Source: Mycobacterium sp. IDR2000157661
Lineage (GTDB): Bacteria > Actinomycetota > Actinomycetes > Mycobacteriales > Mycobacteriaceae
Assembly: GCF_022317005.1 (NCBI RefSeq)
Contig: NZ_CP081006.1
Location: forward strand, 4,464,001-4,528,000
Reading direction: 5' to 3'
Length of the DNA: 64,000 bases
A program made the position numbers and the translations under genes. The notes beneath the pieces were generated by a model. The model was given only the letters and a program-made list of their open reading frames with translations. It did not search any database and had not been told where the DNA came from. Every line of letters begins with the position of its first letter. Positions within the stretch are counted from its first letter, which is position 1. Shown one piece after another: positions 8,334 through 15,367 of this stretch.

Positions 8334-8924
8334 TCAGCCCGTGGGTCCCGGCATGATCGGCTGACCCGGCGCGGGCGCTCCTGCTCGCGGTGGACCTGCC
8401 TGCTCTCCCTTGCCGGCGGCGCTGCCACCCATCTCCAAGAGCGGCGCGCCTACCGCCGGAGCACCGGCGACCACCGGTCCTGCGCCGACGGGCACCGGCG
8501 GCACGATGGGAACCGGCGGCACGATGGGAACCGGCGGCGCAATGGGAACCGGCGGCGCGATGGGAACCGGTGGCGCGATGGGAACCGGTGGCGCGATCGG
8601 CACCGGCGGAACCATCGGGATCGGCGGTGCCACGGGAATCGGTGGTGCGACGGGAACCGGTGGTGCGACGGGAACCGGCCCTGGGAAGGCCATCGGAACA
8701 CCCGACATGTTGTTCACCGGAGCGCAGATGGCCGCGCCGGCACCGGCTGCACCCGGGGCTCCAGGGGCGCCCGGGGCACCCTCACCGGCCGATGCTTCGA
8801 CGCATTCGTAGGCGCCGGTCGGTAACGGGGGCAGGGCCGTCGCGGCCGGGCTCAACGCCAGTGCTACCCCGCACAACCCAGCCCCTAGCACTGCTGAGAT
8901 GCTCACTCGATCAAAGGTCGTCAT
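8334..8924 (-). CDS. Secreted proline-rich repeat protein (PVP-x-APP repeats)
   Basis: A 196-residue exported protein. A signal peptide (residues about 1-31) ends near ATALPPLPTG. A Gly/Ala/Pro collagen-like stretch follows (GAPGAPGAPGAAG), flanked by two cysteines that could form a disulfide (CVEAS and ICAPV). About eleven hexapeptide repeats of the PVPIAP type then fill the centre, before a Gly/Ala-rich C-terminus. Proline-rich exported proteins in mycobacteria are often associated with the wall, but no function can be assigned. ATG 8924 was chosen because AAGGG lies 8 bases upstream; a GTG at 8942 is in frame. Confidence 0.82.
   Translation of the reverse strand: MTTFDRVSISAVLGAGLCGVALALSPAATALPPLPTGAYECVEASAGEGAPGAPGAPGAAGAGAAICAPVNNMSGVPMAFPGPVPVAPPVPVAPPIPVAPPIPMVPPVPIAPPVPIAPPVPIAPPVPIAPPVPIVPPVPIVPPVPVGAGPVVAGAPAVGAPLLEMGGSAAGKGEQAGPPRAGAPAPGQPIMPGPTG
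8490..8687. repeat. Eleven 18-bp tandem repeats inside the proline-rich gene
   Basis: Units of 18 bases begin at 8490, 8508, 8526, 8544, 8562, 8580, 8598, 8616, 8634, 8652 and 8670. The consensus on the plus strand is GGGAACCGGYGGYGCGAT. Units 8562 and 8580 are identical and the outer ones diverge. The period keeps the frame, so copy-number changes would only shorten or lengthen the PVPIAP block. Confidence 0.92.
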
Positions 8925-9320
8925 CGGCGTCGTTCCCTTCACTCACGCTCAAGACATTCCGCTCACCTGTGGCAAGCAGACCTGCATGCCACGATGAGGC
9001 CGCGGTAAGCGACCGCGTCAATATGACCAGCCCCCAACTCCCCACGCACCACGCCGCACCGCACCGTTTCCAAAAGGTGACTGGTTCGGCATGGATAGGC
9101 AACGCAGCGGACCGCTTCGACTGCACGCACCACTCAATGTCTCCGAAATCGGCCGGTGCCGGTGTCTGCGATACCCAACTGTTGCCGACCGGAGTCGCAC
9201 TCGTCATCGGAGGCCATTGCACGTTTGCTGACGGATTGGAAGCCCTGATGGGGTTTCGACACCCCCCACCCCGGGCACTTCGGAGAGGACAGCTCAAGCA
9301 GGTCAGAGGTTGGAAATGAG
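8925..9320. other. Intergenic region with no convincing gene
   Basis: A 396-bp stretch between the leftward proline-rich gene and the rightward holin-like gene. It is less GC-rich than its neighbours, and its open frames have no codon bias or ribosome-binding site that I trust. It should hold two divergent promoters. I see no tRNA, repeat or hairpin of note. Confidence 0.6.
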
Positions 9321-9722
9321 ATGAGCGTGGAATCCAAACCCGCGACGAATGCGTCGATGGGTGAATTGATGAGTCAGTTGTCGACGCAGACGTCCCGGCT
9401 TATTCGAGACGAAATGCGATTGGCGCAAAAGGAGTTCCAGGAATCGGCCAGGCACGCAGGCCTCGGCGCAGGGCTGTTCAGCGTGGCGGGCCTGCTCGCC
9501 TTCTTCGGCGCCGCGACGTTCATCGCCGCTGCGGTGGCGGCGTTGTCGCTGGTCCTGCCCGTCTGGGCGGCGGCCCTGATCGTGGGCGCGGTGTTGTTCA
9601 TCGTCGCCGGCGTCGCGGCGCTGATCGGACGGAACCAGGCGCGCGAAGCCACTCCCGCGGCGCCGCGCACCGTCGAAACGGTGAAAGCCGACATCCAGGA
9701 GTTGAAGGACGCGCGTTCATGA
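9321..9722 (+). CDS. Phage-holin-III/DUF1469-type membrane protein
   Basis: A 133-residue protein with an amphipathic N-terminal half (SQLSTQTSRLIRDEMRLAQKE) and two closely spaced transmembrane helices (about residues 50-75 and 80-105). This is the pattern of the Phage_holin_3_6 family. Despite the name these proteins are ordinary chromosomal proteins in actinobacteria. The last codons overlap the DUF3618 gene by ATGA, a pairing common in mycobacteria, which suggests the two act together at the membrane. Confidence 0.85.
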   Translation: MSVESKPATNASMGELMSQLSTQTSRLIRDEMRLAQKEFQESARHAGLGAGLFSVAGLLAFFGAATFIAAAVAALSLVLPVWAAALIVGAVLFIVAGVAALIGRNQAREATPAAPRTVETVKADIQELKDARS

Positions 9723-10051
9723 CCGCACCAGATCCCCGCCCCGAACCGGGACCGGACGCCGACATCAAGGACATCGAGGCCGACATCGAGCAGACCCGCG
9801 CCGAACTCGGCGACACCGTCGAGGCGCTGACGGCCAAAATGGACGTCAAGGGGCGCACCCGGGACAAGATCGACGAGACCAAGGAACGCACCCGCGAGAA
9901 GGTCGACGAGACCAGGCAGCGCGTCGTCGAGACGGCCGAGGCGGTGCGGCACACGGCCACCGACAACCCGCAGCGGACGATTCCGGTGGCGGCCATCGTC
10001 CTGGTCAGCGCGCTGGCTGTGGGCATCCTGATCTGGCGGCGGCGCCGCTGA
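9719..10051 (+). CDS. DUF3618 family protein
   Basis: A 110-residue protein. The family signature DIEADIEQTRAELGDTVEAL fills the first half, a charged coiled-coil-like middle follows, and one C-terminal transmembrane helix (about 87-104) ends in RRRR. It is therefore a tail-anchored membrane protein with a cytosolic helix. Its start overlaps the holin-like gene by ATGA. Confidence 0.85.
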   Translation: MTAPDPRPEPGPDADIKDIEADIEQTRAELGDTVEALTAKMDVKGRTRDKIDETKERTREKVDETRQRVVETAEAVRHTATDNPQRTIPVAAIVLVSALAVGILIWRRRR

Positions 10052-10073
10052 TCGACGGCTTATCCCGCGGCGT

Positions 10074-10283
10074 TCAGCGGGCGCGGAAGTCGTGGGCTTC
10101 GTCGTAGCCGAAATCGCCGCCGACGTCGGTGGTCCCGCCCGTGGGCGCCGTCACCTGGTGCGAGGTCCGGTCCCCACCCCTAGCCTGCGCTCCGGAGAAA
10201 TCGTGGGCTTCGTCGTATTCGAAGTCTCCGCCTGCTGGGGCGGGCTCATTGGTCGGCTGACCTGATGCTTCCGTGTGCTCCAT
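10074..10283 (-). CDS. Small protein with a duplicated GGDFxYDEAHDF motif
   Basis: A 69-residue soluble acidic protein of unknown function. It contains two copies of a 12-residue motif, GGDFEYDEAHDF (about residues 18-29) and GGDFGYDEAHDF (about 55-66), joined by a polar Gly/Thr-rich linker. A strong ribosome-binding site, AGGAGG, lies 6 bases before ATG 10283, so the gene is very likely real despite its size. No transmembrane or signal segment is seen. Confidence 0.75.
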   Translation of the reverse strand: MEHTEASGQPTNEPAPAGGDFEYDEAHDFSGAQARGGDRTSHQVTAPTGGTTDVGGDFGYDEAHDFRAR

Positions 10284-10354
10284 TCGACACCTCCTGACAG
10301 CAATTCACCGTTGCTAACTGAATCTTGCACCGTGGCGGTCGTTGCCGTTGCACC

Positions 10355-10882
10355 TCACGATGGCCTCGACTCAGAACCATTCGTATCCGACCGCTGAGAA
10401 GCCAAGTGCCGGCAGACACTGCCGACCCACCGCCTGACATGGGTCTGGTCGCGCCAATCACCGGCGTTGTCCCTGGCCATAGCGTGGGCGGGAAACCCCC
10501 TCGCGCCCGATTCCAGGCGACCTCCGAAGGTGGCGTGGCCTTGCGCCCCGATCGTCGTGACGATCTTGCGCACCTGCGGCGTCGGCGGGATGTCGTGTTC
10601 TTCGGCTGAATCATCGAGCGGCCCGCTACTGACCAGCCACACCGGCAGCCGACGCAGCGCGTCCTTATGGCGTCTGACGAATCGGCGAGCGTCACGGTGC
10701 CAGCGGTTCATGTACAGCGCGCCCACGACGATAACGGCGTCGAAACCGGTCAGGTCGTCGACATCACCGGCGGTGCTGACCATCGCCTCGACACCGGCGT
10801 CGGTGAAGGCATCGCCGATCATGCCGGCCAAGCCCGCCGTTCCGCCCCGTTTTGACCCGAACGCGATCAGCACCCGCATCAT
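10355..10882 (-). CDS. Flavodoxin-domain protein
   Basis: A 175-residue protein with the flavodoxin-like start MMRVLIAFGSKRGGTAGLA, whose loop after strand 1 would bind the FMN phosphate. A later VIVVGALYMNRWHR strand-loop is as in protoporphyrinogen oxidase HemG/flavodoxin_5 proteins. The role is probably electron transfer or a redox reaction, and the partner is unknown. ATG 10882 is supported by GAGGAG 5 bases upstream and by an ATGA overlap with the gene before it. The C-terminal 30 residues are not conserved-looking. Confidence 0.8.
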   Translation of the reverse strand: MMRVLIAFGSKRGGTAGLAGMIGDAFTDAGVEAMVSTAGDVDDLTGFDAVIVVGALYMNRWHRDARRFVRRHKDALRRLPVWLVSSGPLDDSAEEHDIPPTPQVRKIVTTIGAQGHATFGGRLESGARGFPAHAMARDNAGDWRDQTHVRRWVGSVCRHLASQRSDTNGSESRPS

Positions 10883-11490
10883 CGACTCCTCGGTCTCGAT
10901 ACCGCTTGGGCGTCGGATCTGACCTTTTGCCGCGTCGCTCGCATGATGTGGCCGACGAAGGGCCGAATGAGCCACCAATACCGCTGGAATCGCTTCCGGG
11001 AGCCCGGATCGGTTGTCACAGTGCGGCATTCGTAGCTGAGAAGAGTCGATCCCTCGCCATAGGGAATGGTCGAGAGGTTGGCGGCGATCTTGCCCCAGCC
11101 GGGTTCGGCGAAGCCGGCGAACTCGTCACGAGGCACATCCCGCCATTCGATGACCGGCTGCCAGAATTTCCCGACGGCACCGAAGGCGATCTCGCGGTCG
11201 GCGCGTTCGCCGAGCACCAACCAGCCCGGCATTGTTCCCGCCTCGCTGAGGATCAGTTGTCGCGCCGGCGGTGGGGGCGCCCCCAGGAGGCGCACCGGAA
11301 CATTGCGTAGCCACATCGATGCCAGCACCAACGGGGTGCGAACGGTGAGCAGGTCGAGCGAACGGGCGGCGGCGAATGTGGTGTGAACGTCGGCACCCAC
11401 CACGGTGTGCTCGGTGATGACCGCGTCGAACCTCGGCATCGCCGCTTCGATGAGCATGCGGTCAGCGCGCGTCGGGGTCATGAAACTCAT
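10879..11490 (-). CDS. Conserved hypothetical protein, possibly SRPBCC-like
   Basis: A 203-residue soluble protein. The predicted strands and a late segment (LLSYECRTVTTDPGSRKRFQRYWW) recall actinobacterial SRPBCC/polyketide-cyclase-like hypotheticals, but I cannot name a family with certainty. It overlaps the flavodoxin gene by ATGA, so the two form an operon. The start is uncertain between 11490 (MSF) and 11481 (MTP). The open frame extends further upstream through the tRNA gene, which cannot be coding. Confidence 0.7.
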   Translation of the reverse strand: MSFMTPTRADRMLIEAAMPRFDAVITEHTVVGADVHTTFAAARSLDLLTVRTPLVLASMWLRNVPVRLLGAPPPPARQLILSEAGTMPGWLVLGERADREIAFGAVGKFWQPVIEWRDVPRDEFAGFAEPGWGKIAANLSTIPYGEGSTLLSYECRTVTTDPGSRKRFQRYWWLIRPFVGHIMRATRQKVRSDAQAVSRPRSR

Positions 11491-11588
11491 CGTGGACCGC
11501 GGCGGATGTGGTGGGCCAGAGGCTCTCGGCGTATCAGTTCGGGACTTTGGCCCCTCTCCGCGGCTAGCGGTGAGGCCGTCCTGAGGAG

Positions 11589-11660
11589 TGGTCCCGGCTG
11601 GGTTCGAACCAGCGACCTTCCGCGTGTGAGGCGGACGCTCTCCCACTGAGCTACGAGACC
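11589..11660 (-). tRNA. tRNA-Val (anticodon CAC)
   Basis: A 72-base cloverleaf. The acceptor arm GGTCTCG pairs with CGGGACC (one G-T pair). The anticodon loop CTCACAC gives CAC, which reads GUG. The T-arm contains GGTTCGAACC. The discriminator is A and no CCA is encoded. Confidence 0.95.
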
Positions 11661-11776
11661 GGGGAGTTCGGCCGAATGACCGATCGACGTCGAAGATTAG
11701 CACGGTGGCCTTTTCCGGCCTGAATCCGCAGGTAGTTCGCCTGCGGTGACACGAACGTCCATTTATCGTTTGACGC

Positions 11777-12238
11777 ATGACGAGGACTCACGGTGCACTG
11801 TTGGCCGCTGCCGCGATGCTGATCGCGCTCTCATCCGCCGGCGGCGCTCGACCGGTCGAGGAGCGTGTCGTCCTCGTCGCCGACCAGGTGGTCACCGAGA
11901 TCACCGGGTTCACGACCCCGAGCGGCAACATCGGCTGCTACATCGGGCCGGAGTACGTCCGATGTGACATCCGCGAGCGCGACTGGGCACCGCCGCCGCG
12001 GCCTGCCGACTGTCCGGACTTCACCGACTTCGGACAGGGCCTGCAGATCGCCGACGGTGACGCCACTTTTGTGTGCGCCGGCGACACCGCGCTCAACAGC
12101 GACTCCGTCGTCGACTACGGCGACTCCATATCGTCGGGATCCCTGCGCTGCGAGGTCCGGACGAAGGGGGTGAATTGCGCCGCCGCCGCCAGCGGTCACG
12201 GCTTCTTCCTGGCCCGCGACGGCTTCGACTTCTACTGA
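11777..12238 (+). CDS. DUF6636-type secreted protein
   Basis: A 153-residue protein with a signal peptide (about residues 1-24) and a compact domain rich in paired cysteines: TPSGNIGC, VRCDI, RPADCP, FVCAG, LRCEV and VNCAA. It ends in the typical GHGFFLARDGFDFY. This pattern matches the actinobacterial DUF6636 family. The function is unknown; it is inferred to be an extracytoplasmic, disulfide-bonded protein. Confidence 0.8.
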   Translation: MTRTHGALLAAAAMLIALSSAGGARPVEERVVLVADQVVTEITGFTTPSGNIGCYIGPEYVRCDIRERDWAPPPRPADCPDFTDFGQGLQIADGDATFVCAGDTALNSDSVVDYGDSISSGSLRCEVRTKGVNCAAAASGHGFFLARDGFDFY

Positions 12239-12345
12239 GTGCGCTCCGAGTTCGACCGGATCGGCGGCATCGTGGAGATTTGTGCAGGTCTGCTGTCGTG
12301 GACTATCGTCGTCCTTCGCGACGGGCGGCGTGCCGTTCGTGGCGC

Positions 12346-12418
12346 GCGGATGTAGCGCAGTTGGTAGCGCATCACCTTGCCAAGGTGAGGGTCGCGGGTT
12401 CGAATCCCGTCATCCGCT
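12346..12418 (+). tRNA. tRNA-Gly (anticodon GCC)
   Basis: 73 bases. The acceptor GCGGATG pairs with CATCCGC. The anticodon loop TTGCCAA gives GCC. The T-arm contains GGGTTCGAATCCC and the discriminator is T. No CCA is encoded. It is first of a Gly-Cys-Val cluster that is conserved in mycobacteria. Confidence 0.95.
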
Positions 12419-12445
12419 CGAAGGTGCAGTGGCATCAACCCCAGC

Positions 12446-12516
12446 GGTGGAGTGGCCGAGTGGTGAGGCAACGGCCTGCAAAGCCGTGCACACGGGTTCG
12501 ATTCCCGTCTCCACCT
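12446..12516 (+). tRNA. tRNA-Cys (anticodon GCA)
   Basis: 71 bases. The acceptor GGTGGAG pairs with CTCCACC. The anticodon loop holds GCA between CT and AA. The T-arm contains GGGTTCGATTCCC and the discriminator is T, as expected for Cys. No CCA is encoded. Confidence 0.95.
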
Positions 12517-12529
12517 CAATGATGATCCG

Positions 12530-12604
12530 GCGCGATTAGCTCAGCGGGAGAGCGCTTCCCTGACACGGAAGAGGTCACTGGTTCAATCCCAGTATCGCGC
12601 ACCA
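12530..12604 (+). tRNA. tRNA-Val (anticodon GAC), with encoded CCA
   Basis: The acceptor GCGCGAT pairs with ATCGCGC, and the anticodon loop CTGACAC gives GAC. The discriminator A is at 12601 and CCA is encoded at 12602-12604. It is the only tRNA of the cluster with CCA. Its 3' 28 bases are the left copy of the attachment repeat, so the integrated element regenerates the 3' end of this gene. Confidence 0.95.
12577..12604 (+). repeat. attL core of the integrated element
   Basis: The 28 bases from ACTGGTTC to GCGCACCA at the 3' end of tRNA-Val(GAC) recur exactly at 20752-20779. After five mismatched bases another ten (GCCGCACGTC) match, so the imperfect repeat reaches 43 bp. This is the tRNA 3'-end target typical of tyrosine integrases. 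Confidence 0.92.
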
Positions 12605-12607
12605 ATT

Positions 12608-12631
12608 CCGCCGCACGTCAGAGGCGGTTTT
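12608..12631 (+). terminator. Possible tRNA-operon terminator supplied by the element
   Basis: CCGCC at 12608-12612 pairs with GGCGG at 12623-12627 and is followed by TTTT. The stem is only 5 bp. The matching position beyond attR lacks the GGCGG-TTTT part, so this terminator would have been brought in by the element. Confidence 0.4.
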
Positions 12632-12712
12632 CAAAGCCCAAGCCGGGCCGCGTGAACTACATGTGAACTGGTCACGCAGGGCGCTAGCAACCCCACTGAG
12701 AGGTAGCTAGCC

Positions 12713-13078
12713 ATGACCACCAATCCGTACCCCGTCGACTCCGCCACCCGCCCGTGCTGCGGCGCCATCGGCACGCACACACCCGACTGCCGACCCGCCG
12801 GCGCTGTGCACGTCAACGAATGGACGGACTTCGGCGAGGAGCGGTTCCGGTGCTTCGCCGGCCCCATCCGCGAGATCCCCGAGATTCCCTTCAACGACGG
12901 TCCGGCCAACGTCTCCATCGACGGCACCCAACTGTTCGACGGCACCGTGGAACACCGCTGCATCCGCCTAACGGGGATCGGATGGGAGGACCAGCTCACC
13001 AGCGAGGTGGCCCGCAAGCTCGCTACCGCGCTCCTGGGGGCAGCGGATGACCTCGACCGGCTGGACGGGCCGCGATGA
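12713..13078 (+). CDS. Small island protein 1 of a paralogous trio (DUF6907-like)
   Basis: A 121-residue protein. The N-terminus has a Cys/His cluster (CCGAIGTHTPDC, about residues 15-26) that could hold a metal. The C-terminus has LTSEVARKLATALLGAADDLDRL, which recurs in modified form in the next two genes. The short Cys segment plus this C-terminal helix recalls the actinobacterial DUF6907-type family, of unknown function and common on phages and mobile elements. A ribosome-binding site AGAGGTAG precedes ATG 12713. It is the first gene inside attL, on the strand opposite to the rest of the element. Confidence 0.7.
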   Translation: MTTNPYPVDSATRPCCGAIGTHTPDCRPAGAVHVNEWTDFGEERFRCFAGPIREIPEIPFNDGPANVSIDGTQLFDGTVEHRCIRLTGIGWEDQLTSEVARKLATALLGAADDLDRLDGPR

Positions 13079-13389
13079 ACGCGACCACCATCCCCGATGT
13101 TCCGCCGCCGCCCGGAGCGCACACCCTGAGTACGTGGGGTGACTGGGACTACGAGTATCGGGTGGTGTGGACCGCGGACCGATGCGTCGAGGGTCACGGG
13201 CGCGCCACCGTCATGGGGGCGGCGATTCAGATGCCGGACGGTCATATCGACGACGGCACCCTCGAGGAAGCACCCGGTGTTCACATAGAAGTTCAGTCAG
13301 GCTCACCGATGACGACGGATCAGGCCCGCCAGTTCGCGGCCCTGGTTCTTGCGACAGCGGACGAACTCGACGGATGGGTGCAGCGATGA
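13075..13389 (+). CDS. Small island protein 2 of a paralogous trio
   Basis: A 104-residue protein coupled to gene 1 by an ATGA overlap. It lacks the Cys cluster but shares the C-terminal block MTTDQARQFAALVLATADELD with its neighbours. Before that is a beta-rich middle (ATVMGAAIQMPDG and VHIEVQSG). The function is unknown. Being the Cys-less member, it may be a partner or regulator of the other two, which is an inference only. Confidence 0.65.
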   Translation: MNATTIPDVPPPPGAHTLSTWGDWDYEYRVVWTADRCVEGHGRATVMGAAIQMPDGHIDDGTLEEAPGVHIEVQSGSPMTTDQARQFAALVLATADELDGWVQR

Positions 13390-13745
13390 CCACCACGCTG
13401 CGCCTGGTCCCCAACCCCGTGTCGCCGGTCGTGTGCACGCCGTGGTGCGACCGCGGCGACGGCCACCCGGATGAATGGTGCCGCGAGGATCAGAGCTGCT
13501 GGGGGCCGGTCGACTACATCGAGCTGGAGTTGGAGCCGGTCGAAGTTGAGGCGGCAGGGCGGTTCCCGAGCAGGCTGGGTGTCATGCCGCACCGCCAGCA
13601 CGATGGCGCACCCCTCGACTGCTACCTGCATGTCGAGCTTCCAGGGCGCGACGTCGACACCTCCGCACGACTGACTGCAACAGAGGCACGGAAGCTAGCC
13701 CAGGCGCTCGTCACCGCCGCCGACGTCATCGAAGGAACCAGCTAG
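13386..13745 (+). CDS. Small island protein 3 of a paralogous trio (DUF6907-like)
   Basis: A 119-residue protein beginning at ATG 13386, which overlaps gene 2 by ATGA. The N-terminus has VVCTPWCDRGDGHPDEWC with three cysteines and one histidine, typical of the metal-binding-looking start of DUF6907-like proteins. The C-terminus has LTATEARKLAQALVTAADVI, the block shared with the two genes before it. The longer frame upstream is a shadow of gene 2. The function is unknown. A strong terminator follows. Confidence 0.7.
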   Translation: MTTTLRLVPNPVSPVVCTPWCDRGDGHPDEWCREDQSCWGPVDYIELELEPVEVEAAGRFPSRLGVMPHRQHDGAPLDCYLHVELPGRDVDTSARLTATEARKLAQALVTAADVIEGTS

Positions 13746-13771
13746 CACGGTCCCACGTCTCATCTATTTGT

Positions 13772-13807
13772 TCGGCCCGCCACCCGGGAGCCCGGGTGGC
13801 GGGCCGA
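13772..13807 (+). terminator. Strong hairpin terminator between convergent island operons
   Basis: Perfect 17-base arms at 13772-13788 and 13791-13807, with two intervening bases, so the tip must open somewhat. It is followed by TTCCATTCTGTTG. It ends the rightward trio and faces the leftward DUF6941 operon, so it could act in both directions. Confidence 0.88.
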
Positions 13808-13873
13808 TTCCATTCTGTTGAGAGCGCGATGCCTATTCGCGAAGTCGCCAGAACGACCGACAACGGCCCTTAG

Positions 13874-14299
13874 CTATGTGGGCGGGCTGACGACGAGAAA
13901 TGGTAGTCGCCATTCCTCTTTCGTTTCGCCATTTATGGTCAGTACCCATTCGAAGCGGCGTCCGGGCGGAAGCACCAGTGGCGGCAACGGGATGGCAAGC
14001 GGCACATCCAGGCTGATACCTCGAACCAGCCCAGGAGGTCGGCCGACCTGAAGTTTTGCGCCCAACTTCAACGGAACTTCGTTGCCGAGTGGATCTTGCG
14101 TCGGAACGGCGTCTCCGTCCTCATCGCGCAGAGCGAGTTCGAGCTCGAGGTCATGGTTAGCGAGATCCCACGGCACTGCCAGCAGTAGAGCAATGAAGCC
14201 GGTCACGTTCGGGCTGACCATCGACCAGCCGCCGCCAGAGATATACAGCTTGCCGTCGGCTACGGCTGCGTGATCGCAAAGGAGCAGCGTCGCCTTCAT
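13874..14299 (-). CDS. DUF6941 family protein
   Basis: A 141-residue protein beginning KATLLLCDHAAVADGKLYISGGGW, the recognisable start of DUF6941 proteins, which are beta-rich and of unknown function. They occur in actinobacteria and other phyla, frequently on mobile DNA. ATG 14299 overlaps the stop of the preceding small gene by ATGA, so it is the last gene of the leftward operon. No catalytic motif is visible. The longer frame upstream adds 18 residues without support. Confidence 0.78.
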   Translation of the reverse strand: MKATLLLCDHAAVADGKLYISGGGWSMVSPNVTGFIALLLAVPWDLANHDLELELALRDEDGDAVPTQDPLGNEVPLKLGAKLQVGRPPGLVRGISLDVPLAIPLPPLVLPPGRRFEWVLTINGETKEEWRLPFLVVSPPT

Positions 14300-14538
14300 C
14301 CTGTTGCGGCGCGCGCATACGCCGACGAGGTCTCGGACTGCGCTCTGGTCCACGCCGCCGCGGTGATCCTTATTTCAGTTGGCGCCATGCTTGTACGGGC
14401 TTGGTGCATCTGGCGCACGACGGTCTTGGTCGGCGTAGCCCGTTCCCACATCGCGTTGAACTCCTCGGCTGTGGTATCCGACTCGTCGTATTCATCCTCT
14501 GGGTGCGTCATCTTTGCATCTTGCCCTTCACTATCCAT
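14296..14538 (-). CDS. Candidate antitoxin paired with the upstream BrnT/DUF4258-like gene
   Basis: An 80-residue acidic protein with DESDTTAEEFNAMWERATP near the N-terminus. Similar EEF-x-AMWE-x-A blocks occur in small actinobacterial antitoxin-like proteins that follow BrnT-type genes, where order is toxin then antitoxin. The C-terminal half (about residues 45-80) has TEIRITAAAWTRAQ, which could be a ribbon-helix-helix-like element. It starts 8 bases inside the upstream gene and overlaps DUF6941 by ATGA. The role rests on context and length, not on a clear domain. Confidence 0.5.
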   Translation of the reverse strand: MDSEGQDAKMTHPEDEYDESDTTAEEFNAMWERATPTKTVVRQMHQARTSMAPTEIRITAAAWTRAQSETSSAYARAATG

Positions 14539-14833
14539 CCTCGGCAATGGCCGTCTTCAAGCGCCATTTTCCCTGGTCTTCGTCCTCTGGGTGCAGGATT
14601 ACCAATAGCGGTCTGCCGCCAATCGTGCGTCCTTTAACCAACAACCTCCAACCGCCATTGCCCTCGTCGTAGTCCCATTTGGCCTGATGATCGCGGCTAT
14701 AGCAGACATCCCACACCTCGTCTTTTGTGATGCCGGGTTTCTTACTGTTGATCTTCTCGTTGATTCTGGCCGAGATCTCCACGTCGTAGATCGGTATGGC
14801 CACCCGAGCAAGTCTGTCATAAGCGCAGGTCAC
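14531..14833 (-). CDS. Candidate BrnT/DUF4258-like toxin
   Basis: About 100 residues from GTG 14833. The core reads IPIYDVEISARINEK, KPGITKDEVWDVCYS, then GGWRLLVKGRTIGGRPLLVILHPED and KWRLKTAI. This follows the BrnT/DUF4258 layout: a helix with -H/P-GIT-x-x-EV-, then two strands with GRT-x-G-R-L-V and a final R-x-I/K-T-A strand. Such proteins are RNase-fold toxins. The start is uncertain: GTG 14803 gives 90 residues, and the frame stays open to 15031, but that extension is low-complexity. The region looks less GC-rich than its flanks. Confidence 0.55.
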   Translation of the reverse strand: MTCAYDRLARVAIPIYDVEISARINEKINSKKPGITKDEVWDVCYSRDHQAKWDYDEGNGGWRLLVKGRTIGGRPLLVILHPEDEDQGKWRLKTAIAEDG

Positions 14834-15367
14834 CTGGATTGGCCCGCCAGTGTCATCCGTCTGTGTGCTCGATATGACCGCATCCGGCACGCATCCGAAC
14901 ACCACCGCCGCGGCCGCCCTGACTCCATCTCCGGCACCAGCGCCCCACACCAACCGCACGGAATCGTGCACACCCACGTCTCCAACCGACCATTCCTCAC
15001 CAGCACAAACCACCTGTCCCAAACGGGACACCTAGCGTGCGGTCGGTAATCGGCGAATTGTGAAACCGCAGTTCAGCGAGGGTGCCCCGTTTTTCCGTAA
15101 CCCGTACAGAACCCGAGACGCTATGCCGATTGGGTCGTCTGCGGGGGTTAACTGGGGGACCCGGCACCCCCACTTGACCTGCGCTAATCCCCTGCGGGTG
15201 TGTTAGCTGCGCGGCTGGCCTATGTCCGGGGCGCGCACTGGTCGGGGTTGGTTGGTGTTCATCGGGCTCTTCCTGTTCGGGATTGGTTGAGCCGTGCCGT
15301 GCCTTGCCGTGCGCTGGTCGGTCTTCGGGTGTCACGGTTACCCATGACCGACGTGTTCGATGGTAGT
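14834..15367. other. Non-coding or decayed stretch upstream of the toxin-like gene
   Basis: A 534-bp stretch between the toxin-like gene and the HNH-like gene. The open frames crossing it are rich in His, Arg, Pro and Gln, as expected for out-of-frame GC-rich DNA. It probably holds the promoter of the toxin-antitoxin-DUF6941 operon and possibly decayed remains of a longer HNH or structural gene. No clear RNA or repeat is visible. Confidence 0.45.

Noticed and set aside
8490..8687. Regular repeats that could look like a CRISPR array
   Set aside because: The 18-bp units are head to tail without spacers, keep a reading frame and encode PVPIAP repeats.
9321..9722. Phage holin gene as a sign of a prophage
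   Set aside because: The family name is historical; the gene is coupled to a DUF3618 gene and no phage gene is near it.
11491..11778. N-terminal extension of the SRPBCC-like gene
   Set aside because: It would run through the tRNA-Val(CAC) gene.
14834..15031. N-terminal half of the toxin-like open frame as coding sequence
   Set aside because: It is low in complexity, with no ribosome-binding site, and unlike the compact toxin families.
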